From Plecoglossus altivelis (lineage: Eukaryota; Chordata; Actinopteri; Osmeriformes; Plecoglossidae), in NCBI GenBank assembly GCA_036571765.1, contig BROE01000007.1, positions 11,604,988 to 11,668,987 on the forward strand: DNA of 64,000 nucleotides. The letters run 5' to 3'. Numbering within the stretch: position 1 is the stretch's first letter; each line of letters starts with the position of its first letter. The notes below the pieces were generated by a model. It saw nothing but the letters and a program-made list of their open reading frames with translations, was not told where the DNA came from and did not search any database. Positions 1-13,300 of the stretch are shown here, in pieces. The position numbers were made by a program, and so were the translations under genes.

Positions 1-219
1 TTCTACACAGGAAAAACAACATGAGAAACAAGACGGGTCTGGACCTATGTGGTCCCTCTGGACCGGGACCACATATCTGCACTGTCTTCCTACTCTGGAC
101 GCTCACTGTCTGTGTGAACTGCCCGACATTCGGCTCAAGCTCAGCGCAGCCGTGCAAAACGGACAGAAGGACAGAGGCGGGAAAACAGCCGTTGGCAGAC
201 GGCAGACGTAGGTACTCAC

Positions 220-339
220 CGAGGGCGATCTGACAGACTTCTTCTCCACATCCACCCCCTGCTGGCCCTGCAGGCAGGCAGTCAGCTTCTTGTGTGTGCT
301 GTGGGACACCTGCTTGACAAGCTCCAGACGCTTCTCCAC
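220..339 (-). CDS. arhgap44: arhgap44-like exon 3 (BAR domain)
   Basis: A 120-base, phase-0 exon lies between a CCTGTCAG acceptor and a GTGAGT donor. The 40 codons run from VEKRLELVKQ to KKSVRSPS. The last five residues (VRSPS) are extra compared with the family sequence I recall, where the basic KKLPLTTLAQ-type segment follows directly. A weaker upstream GT (TCT|GTCAGA) would remove exactly these five codons, so alternative donors are possible. Confidence 0.85.
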
Positions 340-661
340 CTGACAGGGGAACACGGCCCACTGAGCTGGGATCCACTTTACACACACATCACATACACAC
401 TCAGTCACTCACACACACACACACATACACATCACATACATCACATACACACATACACACTCAGTCACTCACACACACACACATACACATCACATACATC
501 ACATACACACTCAGTCACTCACTCACACACATACGCACATGCACACACACTGACACACTTAGTCACTCACACACGCACACACACTGACACACTCAGTCAC
601 TCACACTCACTTGCACACACACACACAGTCACTCACACTCGCACACTGACACATTCAGTTA

Positions 662-721
<60 letters not shown>

Positions 722-3368
722 TGCACACACTCAGTCAGTCACTTACATACGCACGCATTACCATATATTCCCACATTCACCCACTCACTCACTTACACAC
801 CCATGCACACTGAGTCACACCCTTCTACATGCACACACACTCAAGCCCTAATTCACACACAATGAACTCCATTGAACTCCCTCAATCACACACATATTCC
901 TGTAAAGAATCACAGCAGGCCCCCCCTATAGGTCGGCCCAAGCACATACCAGCACAGAACAACAAGTGTGCACGCAGTACAAAGTCAAGAGCTTATCATG
1001 TAGTGCCAGCACTAAGTGCTGCTTAGGAAGACTTCTCCACTGTTACTAACAGTCATCCAAAACCAATCCAACGGACCTGATGTCCCCGCCATTTCACGAG
1101 CCCATTAATTTGATCAATTACAGCTTGACAGTCTCAGCCAATCAGATGGGAGGCTCTCAACGTATCTCGTGTTCTGAGGGACCATTAGGGAGCTGATTAA
1201 CTAGGGGGTCATTCAAAAGCAATTTCACACACAATAGATGGTATGGTGATACCGCAGGATGCTTGTCCTCAGAACAAGCACAAACACACTATACAAACAT
1301 CCGCACACACTACACACACACACACACTACACACACACACACACACTACACACACAAACACACTACACACACACACTACACACACACACACACACACTAC
1401 ACACACAAAGCCTCATTGTGCATCTTACCTGGAGAAGGTCATCACTTAACACTTCTGTTTTTTCAGCCCTGTAATAAAGAAAGACACCATTAAGGTGGTG
1501 TGAGGATAAGTTATGTAACAAGTTATCAGGGGAATAGAGGAAAAAATATAATGCTGAATCAACATAACTACATCATTGAGTGCAGTTTTATGTGCATGAC
1601 TAATTTGTCTGTTGATGCCTTAAGCTTAATCATATGACAGGAATGTTTATATGGAGTCCTTTCAGTGCTTAGTGGAAAAGAATCATAAGTAGGCTACAAA
1701 ATTATCACTTGGCTGACACGATCCAATTCAGTATCTTTATTTTATTTGGAACAGGACACATTTATCAGCGTGGTAATCTGGCAGTCTACAGCCTCGGTCC
1801 CTATTACTGCCTCTCGTCCAGCATTCAGCTGATTCTCTGATTCGGTACTTCCCAAAGTCACTCAGTCACTTTGTACAGCTCAAGCAGACGTTAACGCCCA
1901 AGATGTCAATCTTGACGATGAACGCGTTCCATGTCCGTTCAGTCATCAACACCCCTCTGTGCTTGACAGAGTCACATGTCGAGTCAAGTCAGGTGGGAAG
2001 AATCGGGTGGAATCCATCCTGATTCGAAAGCACGTTGACGACAGACCTCAGTGTAGATCACTGCTACCTGTTCTCTCCCTCTACTGAACAACAGAAGTGC
2101 ACTGTCACTGTCTTGCTGCTGTTCAGCGTCTCTCCAGTTGCTGCTACGTGATTGGCTGGCAATCCCCTCTCCAGTGACCCAGACGCCACAGGGCAAACAG
2201 CACAAGCACAGCTCCTCTGTTTTTCACCCGGTCACCTCACGCAGGGAACACACAGGCACCAGGTACGGCCAGACAGACCCAGGTACTCTGGTGACCTCAG
2301 GTGACCCCTTGCTCATCCTCGGAGGTGTACGCCTGCATTTGATTTGAGACCGCATTCTCCAGATGGTCACTTTGCAAGCGCAATCCATTCCAAACATATC
2401 ATATCCAGCTGTTCTGTTAGTGACTAGTGACCCACATGTAATCTGGGAAACTTCCCTTCCCCCCTTACATACACAACATACACCTCCCACCAACACACAC
2501 ACACAAGCACTACAACCCAGAACTAAAGTAGACCTGGCCGAAAGGGAGAGACTTACAGTGCATTGCTGTTCCGCCGTGAGGTCCTGTTCCTGGAAAAACT
2601 ACCCAGCTTTTTCTTCCACATCCCCATAGCATGCGGGAGGAAGACTGAGCAGGCTGGCTGGTTTTTAGAAAATGGCAGAGCCAACAAGAGAGCAAAAGAG
2701 AAAGGAAGAGAAAGCTAGGGAGGGTGTGCCGGAGGGGTGGTCACCTTAAGAATGAGACCTGTCTGGTCTTTTCCCTCTCTCATCAACCTCCCCTATTCCA
2801 CTCCACTCCACCCTTCTGTCACTTAGACACGCTCCCCCTCTAAGTGTGGGCTGGCTACTGGAACCGAATAGCAGTAATGGCAGGTAAAGGTGCTGGAATA
2901 ATACAGTTACATACGAGGGGGAGATTTCGCAGCTCAGAAGGGTGAGTCAGAGAGGGGTGACAGCCAAGAGGCACCAGGCTCTTTAAGGCAGAGCCTCGAT
3001 CAGTCAGGCTGTTTCTATTCTCAGCCAAGCAGCCCAGTTTATTGATCTGGGTGATGAATAACAGCGGGGAACCTGGAGCAGAGGCTTTCTCTAGCTCCGC
3101 CTCCAGCCAGGCGGCGCAGCAGCCTTAGCCACAGCAGCACCAGCCTGTGGAGAGGGCGGGGGGAGGCTCTGCTCAGCACTTAGCTAATGAGGCCTGGTGT
3201 GTCTGCGTGTGAGAGAGAGACAGACAGAGAGAGAGAGAGAGAGTTAGAGAAAGACATAGAGAGACAGACAGAGAAAGAAAGATAGAGTAAGAGAGAAAGA
3301 GACATAGAGAGTGAGCGAGTGTGTGTGTGTGGATCAGAGAGAAAGAGCAAGAGTGTGTGTGTGTGTGT

Positions 3369-3418
<50 letters not shown>

Positions 3419-4192
3419 AAGAAAGAGAGGGGACCGCATGGATATTGCTTGAGGGTTTGTCTGGCTGCTAGCTTATTTACTTAACCTCATTTATGAAATA
3501 TCACAGATCAATTCAAGTATGTGAGCTATTTCTTGGAAACAGAAGGGATCTTGCCTGAGAGCGGGACTGTGTGCTGTGGCAGCCTGTCTTCCCTGGATGA
3601 GACCCCTAAGCTGTTAGCCATGAGGAGGCCCGTGACTGTGATTTACACTGCTGCATGTAGTCAGCCATGAGGTAATGACTCTCTTACACAAACATGGGCA
3701 TGGTTTAATAAGCAGATTAGTAATCAGTTCAACTTGACACACTCACACACACACACATAAACACACACACACACACACACAGTAAGTCTTTTCTCTAATA
3801 TATGTTGATCTAGCCCAGGTCTGGGGCTGGTCTGTCCATCTTCCTGGAAGGACTGTTTGATCGATCGCAGCCAAGCTGGGATAACAGCATCTCTCTCGCC
3901 CAGAGACCAGGCCCAGACACACACTCCAGCAGAGCCAGACCCACCCTACTGTAGCCCTCTAGCTCTGAAGGTGACATGATGAACGAGAGGCTTGAACAGT
4001 GTTACACTGCAGCTGCTGTCTCCTGGAGCACAAGCTACCACACACACACACATCTAAAGTTAAACAGAGACAGGACAGAATAACATCCGGGCTGCGTGGT
4101 TGAAAGCTACCTAACTGGTGGAACTCTTTGGTTCCTTGACGATACAGCACACAGTCCAAAAAATATCTGATTAAGCTAGCAGGCCTATAGTG

Positions 4193-4238
<46 letters not shown>

Positions 4239-4451
4239 GTTTGATTGAGTTTGAACTGTTGTGCTCTCAAATACCAGCAAGAAACACGTTCCCCTCTTGT
4301 GTGTTGGAGTTCAACGACCTCAGCATCCAGTACATTAAACCTCATGAATAAGATTCAATAGGCTGATAACAACCAGAGAAGTGTCATCGCTGTACTGTGC
4401 TCTCATCCTGCAGACTGCAGCATACTGATACATAAGAAGGAAAAGCTAAAG

Positions 4452-4522
<71 letters not shown>

Positions 4523-5332
4523 ACGTAGTCTTCGAGAGAAGCTGAGAAATCTAAAGCTGCCTCCTCGGAGATGAACACCCCACACACTCCAGCTGTTGTG
4601 CTGTCATCATAGCTCATATTAGCCTTTCCAGATTCGTTTTTTTGTATTCCCTGGCCCATATTTAACCGGAAAACACATCCATAACATCACACACACACAC
4701 ACCCACACACACACACACACTGTAATTCGAAAGGAAAACAGAGAAGGAAAGGTGGACAGTATAGGAAGAAGGTAGAAAAGACATGATGAGCTTTTAAGAG
4801 AAAAAAAAGAGACAACGCTGAATTGTGCTGGAGATTGGGTGATGGGACACAGAGGGGAAGAGAGCGGCGAGGCAGTGATAGAGATGAGGCAGCTTGACGG
4901 AGGCAGAGAGTCAGCTGAATAGGTTGTGCTGACGTATGAGGGGGGGGATTGAGGCCCTTATAGATGGTGTAGGGACCTCAGGCGAGGTGGGGGAGGCTGC
5001 GCCGCATGAGCCTTTTAGAAAAACACTCAACATCAGAGGCGACGGAACAGTGTATCATGCTGCTCACAACTAAAACTAGAATGTCACAGTGGGCAAATGC
5101 AGCGTGGCCAGTAAGGGTGGGACCAGAGACGGATTGGATCAGACTGCAGTTTCTTATGCAAAGGCCTCGTCTCTTCGTGCAGCATGCCAGTATAAGCAGT
5201 TGGATTCTGGACGGTATGACTGTACAGGCAGAGGAGGGAAGAGAAGGGCAGTGCAGCAGGAACACTGCTGCAGATTCTGATGTCATACAGGGAGTTCCCA
5301 ACGGAAGAGACAGAGAGAGAGAGGGGGGGGGG

Positions 5333-5365
<33 letters not shown>

Positions 5366-6670
5366 CAAAAAGAGAGAGGGAGAGAGAGAGAGAGAAAGAG
5401 AGAGAAGGAGAGACAAAAAGAGAGAGGGAGAGAGAGAAGGAGAGACAAAAAGAGAGAGAGGGGGACAAAAAATAGGCGTCAAGATGTTCCGATCTGTAAT
5501 GTTTATAAATGTATCATGTATTTTTTCCAGCAGTTGCTCAATGAGGGATAAGGCAGAGAGAAAGTGAGAGAGACAGTAAGAAAGAGAGAGAAAGTAAAAG
5601 TAAGAGAGAGAGAGAAAGTAAAAGAGAGAGAGAGAGAAAGTAAAAGAGAGAGCAAAACAGAGGTGGGAGAGTATTCTCACTGTTGTTCTATGCAATGTAC
5701 AGTAAATCTGCTGGCATTGATCCCAGTACCTCCTCCTCAGTCCAGGCTGTGAACCAGGTACCTTAAACTCCCCTATAAATCCTCGCTGCAGCTCTTCTGC
5801 CAAAACAAGCCACTGCTGCAATTACACACTTTGATGCACTTCAGTGTCGTTTATTTTCGAACTTTTATACGAAAAATACATAAATAACTGCAACAAATCC
5901 AAAGCTCAATCAAAATATTGGATGATAAAAGCACAGCCTATAATAATGACTAAGGGCACATGTATGTCGGGCAGAGTACAAGGGCTACCTACACGCTTGA
6001 TAAAGGTCTGGCAAACATACAACTAACACTCCAGAGTAGATAGGTTACTGTGAATACGATAAACTGTCTGTAACCTAGGGCTGGCTGGCGCGATACCTCA
6101 GCAGTAATCACAAGCAGATAATGAGAGCAAGATAGCGAAAAGGACTCTGTTTTTCCGCACAGATGAACGGATGAAGGTATGCAAAGGAGAAAAACCAAGG
6201 GGCAGAAACAACACAGGCTGAAACAGACCGTTAAGAATAAGACAGACAGACGGACAGACACAAACACACATAAGAAGTCTAGTCTCATCAAGGATTAATC
6301 AATCCGCCAAGAGCTTCGCCTGACTAAGGCGTTCCTGTCTTAGACTAAGGAGACGTCGAGTCTGGTAATAGTCGTCTCTCCGCTGTTCGAGCCATCACAA
6401 TAAAAGCATGCTCAATGCTAAGCGGCCCTTTAATAAAGTGACTAAAGTTCGTTAATGTGTTGTCGCTGAGAACCGTGTGCTGTAACTACTGTTCGAGGGC
6501 CTTTTTCCGCATTTAAGGGAACCCCCCCACACACAGCTATGAGCGAGAGCTAAATCCCGTTAATCAGGGTTAGTGTACAGGAGGATCAAGGCTGATATTC
6601 TGTATTGCTATCAACCCTAAAGACGATAAGCTCCACGGCAGTACTTATTCGGCGCTAGCTGGCAACTGTG

Positions 6671-6735
<65 letters not shown>

Positions 6736-8163
6736 GTAGCACACGGTAAGGGCCGGAATCAGACGCAAAGCCCAGTGCGCCAACACACAACCTGAGATGC
6801 CATAATTCTATTTTGTTCCCGCGGTCTGCTCTGTGGCCTGGGTGGGCGGAGCCTCGGCCCGGCTGCTTAATGGACAGAGCAGGCTAATGACAGAGACAGC
6901 CTGCGACTGCTCACTCTGGTTCTCTCTTCTTCGCTCTCTATTGAATTCCCCACCACTCCCATCTTTCTCCACCTTTTCTCTTGTTGCAGACCCATCATAT
7001 TATTTCATATTCATTATGTATACTTCTGCTTATTTGTCCCCATCTTAACAGCAATATAGAAATATCAATAACAATATAGATATCATGTATCAGTCTAAAT
7101 GTATCCTGTATACTACCAGAGACTCTGGGTCTTTTAGAATGACCATACACTTTAGTATGCTGTAGTGGGTTCAGGGTTGGAGTTGCTGCTCTGAAACAGG
7201 CCCTATTGTTCTCTGGAAGGCAGCCAGACCATCAACACAGTCTGATTTCCCAAGTCTCCACCCTCTGGTGGCATCTAGGCATGATTACGCCGATGTCATT
7301 CATGTTCCGAGCCTCCCGGGGCTAAATTGCTCTTAATCACACCATTCAATTTCACAATCAGGCTCTCAGGCACCTGTCTACCACAGGGCCCCCAATCAAT
7401 AACGCTCTAATCATGCCTGCTCCGCATCGCTCTGACTAGCAGCAGGATATGACAAAAGGCATCGCTGCATCTTGAAGGGGCTATTAGTGATGGAAAGGCT
7501 TGTGTCTGTGCCCTGCTTAATGTTCTCCACAGCGGCAGAACCAGGAACCTAGATACACCAGCAGGAAGAACCGCCAGACGTTCCACCCTCCTGCTATGTT
7601 GAACTGAATATCTGTGGTTGGATCAAAACGGATCTCCAAAAGGCGAACTGGTTCAAGGACAGAAGGCCATCCCCCCACTATCGTTCAGGTGAGGTTAGAT
7701 TTACCCAGCATGCTTTACTCTCGCTGCTAACGCGGAGAGTAGGGGGGTGGGGTTGCCATGGTGACAGGCGCTCCGCTCAGAGGATGGATCCAGCTCTGGT
7801 GTGTAGGTGTCGTCTGAAGACAAATGCAGCGTTGATGTCAACCGGAGGCTTTTCTTTAATAAATAAAAAAAAGAATCGGGGTTCCAAAGTGAGAGAGTCA
7901 GAAGGAGGCCAAGCGTTCATTTGTCCTCGCCACCCAAGCTTAGATCTGTATCTCTTTTTCTCAAACGCGCGCGCGAGCGCGTTCTCCTCAGACACAAGCG
8001 CACACACCTCTTCAAGGTCATCCGCTCTGCTTTAACGTGGGGAGGAGGAGTGGAGGTGGGACAGAACACTACGCCATGGAATCTTCAAACACCTACTGGG
8101 CAAACCTGTCAGTTGAATAATCAGAGGACATTTAAATCTGCAAGCGTGGGCGTAAACGTTCAG

Positions 8164-8224
<61 letters not shown>

Positions 8225-9620
8225 TGTATGTGTGTGTATGAGTGTGTGCAGACTACGCAAAAATCTACATGACCCTGGTTGCTCCTTATTTGTAAATAAA
8301 CACATGATTGGATACAAAACTGCAGAGCAGCACTGGTAGATGAAGGCAGTCTGAAACAACAGACATCCCAGGATAAACACCAGGGGATCCAGCCTGAAAA
8401 CATCCACTGATCCTAAAATGTTCTGCATGAGCTTTGTGAACAAACCCTCCCCCCCACTGATCAGTGGATCCTTCCAACAGTTACATCACCCTCAAATCTC
8501 CCCCCTTGCAGCACGGAACATGGTTCAGTCTCGACATGACCTCACAGCCCAGAGCGCACACTGCATAGTAAACAGTGACTATGTTTTAAGGGCTCAGGCC
8601 ACCAGCCAAGTCAGTTCAGAAACACAACAAATTGAAGTCTTGACTGCCCTTCCAAGAACTTGCTGATCCGAACAGCCTTATCTGTCCTTCCAGAAAAGGC
8701 ATAGAAAATGGCCTGGCTGTTCATATGGAGAGCTCTCTGACCCCGTCACCCATGGTCCATGAACAGGACGCAGGGTGAACAGCTCTGGGGTACAGAACAG
8801 CAACACTGCCCAAGGACAAGTTTTTTTTTTTTGCTGAAACATTCATGTCCTGACTGCATCAATATTTAAGCGCTGCTAAAAATATTGGGCTCCAACATAA
8901 ATAGAGCAGGACTGGGTGTGTTTGGTCCTCACTAGATTTACCTTTGTGAAGGGTATATAGCTAGTGTGTGTGTGTGTGTGTGTAGCCGTCCCTGCGTGCT
9001 AGCGTATAAATGTGTGCTTCCTGCATATTGACAAAACAACGCACGATCGCAACCGCTGTTTCACATGACCCAGCTGACCAGACCGCTGTCTGTCTCCTCA
9101 CGCTGCACAGCTGCCAGACCCTCCCTACCATGGGGACAGCCTGGGCTTTGGTCTGCAGTCTTTACACAGCTGGCCTGCGCAGGGCGCTTTGTCTGAGACT
9201 GACACTACCGACATGTTACCAACCACGAGTGGACCGCTGGATGCCTGGGCTGGGATGAAGCAAGCTCTGTGTCTGGTGCAACGACCAGTTGGCTTGTGAA
9301 CGGATAAAGGTTTAGGGTTTTAAAGAAGATATTGGATGAATAAGTCAACTGAATTTAAGGGTTCATGTAAATAGCATAACAGACTACAGCGTCAGGTTAA
9401 GCCCTGATTCAGGCTTGATGATTGCTCCAGTATGTCAACATGTTGCAGCGGGCGTAAAAAAACAGCCTGTTTTTCCCTGTGTGAAAAACATCTGGTAGGA
9501 GAACTCAGCCAGCCTGTTGGTCTCTCCGCTGCTAAATCTCTCTCTCATGCTAATCATGCCTGAATCAGAGCCAGGAGTGGGGTGTTGGGGTTACACATTT
9601 TGGCAAATAAAGGCTTGCTA

Positions 9621-9651
<31 letters not shown>

Positions 9652-10306
9652 TTCTGTTAGTTTCTGTCACTCTTTCTCTGCAAGTCTCTCTCTCGTTCTT
9701 CATCTATCTTTATGTCCTTCCATCCGATTTGTATTCCTCGTCTTTTCCCCCTCTCTTTCTGTCATCATCTCATTTTCTCTTTGGTGACCTTCTTTTCAGC
9801 TCACTCCATTCTCTTTCTCTGTTCCCCCTCTCCCTACAGTGTTGCTTGTGTAGGGAGGACAGAGAGACCTAGAGCTGGGTGTAGAGGCTGCTGTCTGGGC
9901 CTTTCTCAGCAGGACGATCCGGAGACCTGCTCCCTGCCAAGTTCTCACACTGAACCATTACAGAGAAAGACTGATAGTGGAGTTGGGTGGGAGACAGAGA
10001 CAGAGAGAGTGTATCAACACCCTGAGGAAAAGATGAAAACAACCCAAGTCAGAAAGGTCATCGCAGAGCGAAAATTAAACACTGAACATCTTTCAATCTA
10101 GACTAATATGAAGCATTTCCCAGACTAGAGCAGGTGACAGCTGCAGTTGTTGTCCAACGCCAAGTGAAAGCGGTGCTCTCGTCTCTAAGGTAGGGTTTGT
10201 TTGTTTCTTTGAGAAGGATGAGAGCTCCAGGTTTCTGAAAGGGTGGGGACACAAGGGTCGTGGCAAAAGGACTCTGCTCCCCCCCCCCTCTCTATCTCTC
10301 TGTCTC

Positions 10307-10360
<54 letters not shown>

Positions 10361-13300
10361 TGTCTCCGCGTCTGATGATGAAAGCCTGGTGCGCCCTTTA
10401 GCAGGGCCACAGGGGAGGGCGTGGCCCCCGACATCACTGCTGCCTCTCTGCTTGCAGTCGTACAGCAGCAGCCTCGCCACCCATCACTTCACACACGCTC
10501 CATTGTTTCCTCTCTAGGGGTGACATTTACCCCGGGCAATCTCCAATGCTTCATTTGGTATCCACACAAAAAAACACACACACAAACAATCCCTACTGTC
10601 AGGTCAAAACATCCCCAAAAGACCAAAAACTAGATAGTGTAAGTCAATCAGACTGGCAAAATAGCTATATGTGTTCCACCTACAATTGGCATGTATCTCA
10701 CATCATAGTTTATAACAATGGCTAAGCTGGGTACTGTATTGTGCCAGGCAGCAGTTCTCTACAGGTCAGACAGGTTGAAGGTGCAGCTGTGAGGGTATTT
10801 TCCCATCATGCTCCACTCCCAGAACACCAGTGCTTTCCCAGAGAGGAGGCAAAGGGACATGATCGATTACTGAGGCAACGGCACCTGAGCTAATGACATG
10901 AATTAGCGTTAGCGCACAGAATCTTCCAGATACAAGTTGTAGTCTTGTAGAAGTGTTTAACAAAAGCTGTTCCCTACAAATACCTCAGGCCTTCCACTTC
11001 TCAAAACAAGAACACTAAGGACATGGCAAGTTTCCTCTCGACTCCAGTGGCCAATAAATCAGATTTAACCATCGAGCCACAGGAAGACAGAGACAGGAAT
11101 TTGGTTCCCCAGGATGATACTCCAAAAAACAGTGTTCAGAGTTAAACTCCCTAGATAAATGCTCTTCCTGCCAGTGAATGACAATCTGGTATTTGAACAT
11201 ATGCTAGTGCTTGGAGTAAATGGGTTGAACGGACCTGTTTGGAAGGCCTGTTGACATGTTGTGTAGAGGGAGACACAGTAATTCTCCATAACAGAACAAC
11301 ACAATTAAGATTCTTGTCGGCTGGATAAGGTGATGATAACAGGGCTTGCCGCTAACTCTTGTCCACACTGTCCAAATGCCGTTCCGAAGTTAAATCAGAA
11401 CCATCCCAAACTGAATTTGACCCCTCCCAAATGAACATTCTTGTGTTTTAGCATGTTGACATTCTAAAACGGCTAACGCAACGCAACTATTGGTGTGGCT
11501 GTAGTAAGAACGTTTCTAATGGTTTTGAAAATCATTTGGAGGGAAAAAAATGTGTCTAAGGTTCGAAAAAGCTTTGTGTTTCCCTGAGGAACCTGATAGA
11601 AGTGCTGAACACACAATACTCCTGCACACAGACACACCGACACACACGCAGACACACAAAACACTGTCTGCATGCATATAGACGATGTCCAGAATGTAGA
11701 ATGAGATCTGGTGAATGGTTAATGACGCCTGACTGGCTGTTCAGGGAGCTAGCCTGCACTCCTGGCCCAGCATGTCTCTGTCTATGGTCCATGCCTTGTA
11801 CTTCCATCCACCCCTCCAACAGCACAAAAACTCTGCTTGAGTCCTCATTTCAAAGAGGATTTGGACCCGTTGAAGAAAGTCTGATCCTGAGCTACAATGA
11901 AAGGAAGTGTTGACTATCAGCTGACTGTCTAGGTCTAATATGTGTTTGTCAGTCTGTACAAGGACAGTACTTTGCACTTGTTGTGGTGTGACAAAGCGCA
12001 CCACAACATCGTAACATAATGCAGGTTTGAACACGAACCGGCATCGTGTACAACATACAGTGGAAACTGTATCCTGAGACTGAGTCTAAGGTCCGTCACA
12101 GGCGTCACCGGAGAATAAAGTTCCAGAAAGCGACACGGTGACACGCAGAACCAACAAACGTCAGCGCGATCCTCCAGAAAGGTGAAGCAAGCATCTGCAC
12201 TGCGTGAGGCTTGAGGTGTGGCTGTTTACCAAGGCACCTTTAAACCACATGCCGAGAAGTGCCAACAGAGAGAAAGGAGTACGTGTCAACACCCCTTATA
12301 GAAACGCCTGCAGAACAGCCCGGCAACATTCCAAGAAGAGAACGCAACTCAGCATCCTGCAATAAGGTGGACAGGGAGATAACAGCTACTGAACGAAATA
12401 GCAGACAAGACAATGGACACTAATGCAGACGAAACCTGATCTGAGTGTTCTGCACAGACACAGTGTCTTTGTGGTCTTTAGAGTATGTGTGTATGAATGT
12501 CTGTGTTCGGTGCAGTTCATTGTCAGGAGGAGGGGGGGTGGAATAGAGGGAAAGAGAGAGAAAGAGAGCGAGGAACAGTGTGGAACAGAGTGAGATCAGT
12601 GGACCTGTGTGTCCTATCTCCCTCCCCTCACTGCCAGATTAACTCACACGCCGAACAGCAGGTGGAATGTTTCTCTCACATCCTCGTCCCCGGGGGAGCA
12701 GAAGCACTGCAGCTCCCCCAACACAGGTGTTAGTATAACACACCACCCGCATGGGCGCATGCCCATGCAGGATAAACCCTGACAGATGCTAGCCACATTC
12801 CCAGATAAACCCGTCAAATCAAACAAACAAATCCGGTGCCATACACTATGACCTGACGCTATACCCATCCTAGTAGAATGTGCAATCCATTCTTTTCGCA
12901 ATAACATCAGCACAGCAGAAATCTCTGCGATATTCCCGTGCCGTTTACCCTTCGCGCGCACCTACGCACACTCTCAGTCCTCCGTGCGCAGCCCCCTAGA
13001 GCCTGCAGATGAGGACGTCCTCCAGCCCCGCAGACTGCAGAGGAAGTGGGGTCCCCTCGGACGTGGCCCCTCTGGGTTTCCTTGTGCCCGTTACCGTCAG
13101 CTTGGCAGACGCTGAGTTCTAATAAAGCAGAACCATTAAAACTCCCAAGATATTTATGGCCCGCAGTCAACGCTCTCTCTGCACGGCCTCCTCCTCATTC
13201 CCGACCCACATTCCATCCGACCGCGCTGAAATATTCATCGTATCACCCCTGATCTCAATGTATGCATCAACAGGGGCGTACAGAGACCAGGACGTGCTTG

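Larger units (their letters stand above)
340..1428 (-). other. arhgap44-like intron 2, CA-repeat filled
   Basis: The interval between exons 2 and 3 holds two CA-rich simple-repeat blocks (about 372-840 and 1285-1406). The roughly 440 bases of unique sequence between them contain no open frame or RNA gene that I recognise. Confidence 0.8.

Noticed and set aside
292..813. His/Thr/Ser open frame of 173 codons
   Set aside because: Pure product of the CA microsatellite.
5006..5821. Long Arg/Glu- and Leu/Ser-rich open frames on both strands
   Set aside because: GA/CT repeat artefacts without family resemblance.
6370..6410. TTCGAGCC word resembling a tRNA T-loop
   Set aside because: No acceptor stem, D-arm or anticodon arm could be folded around it.
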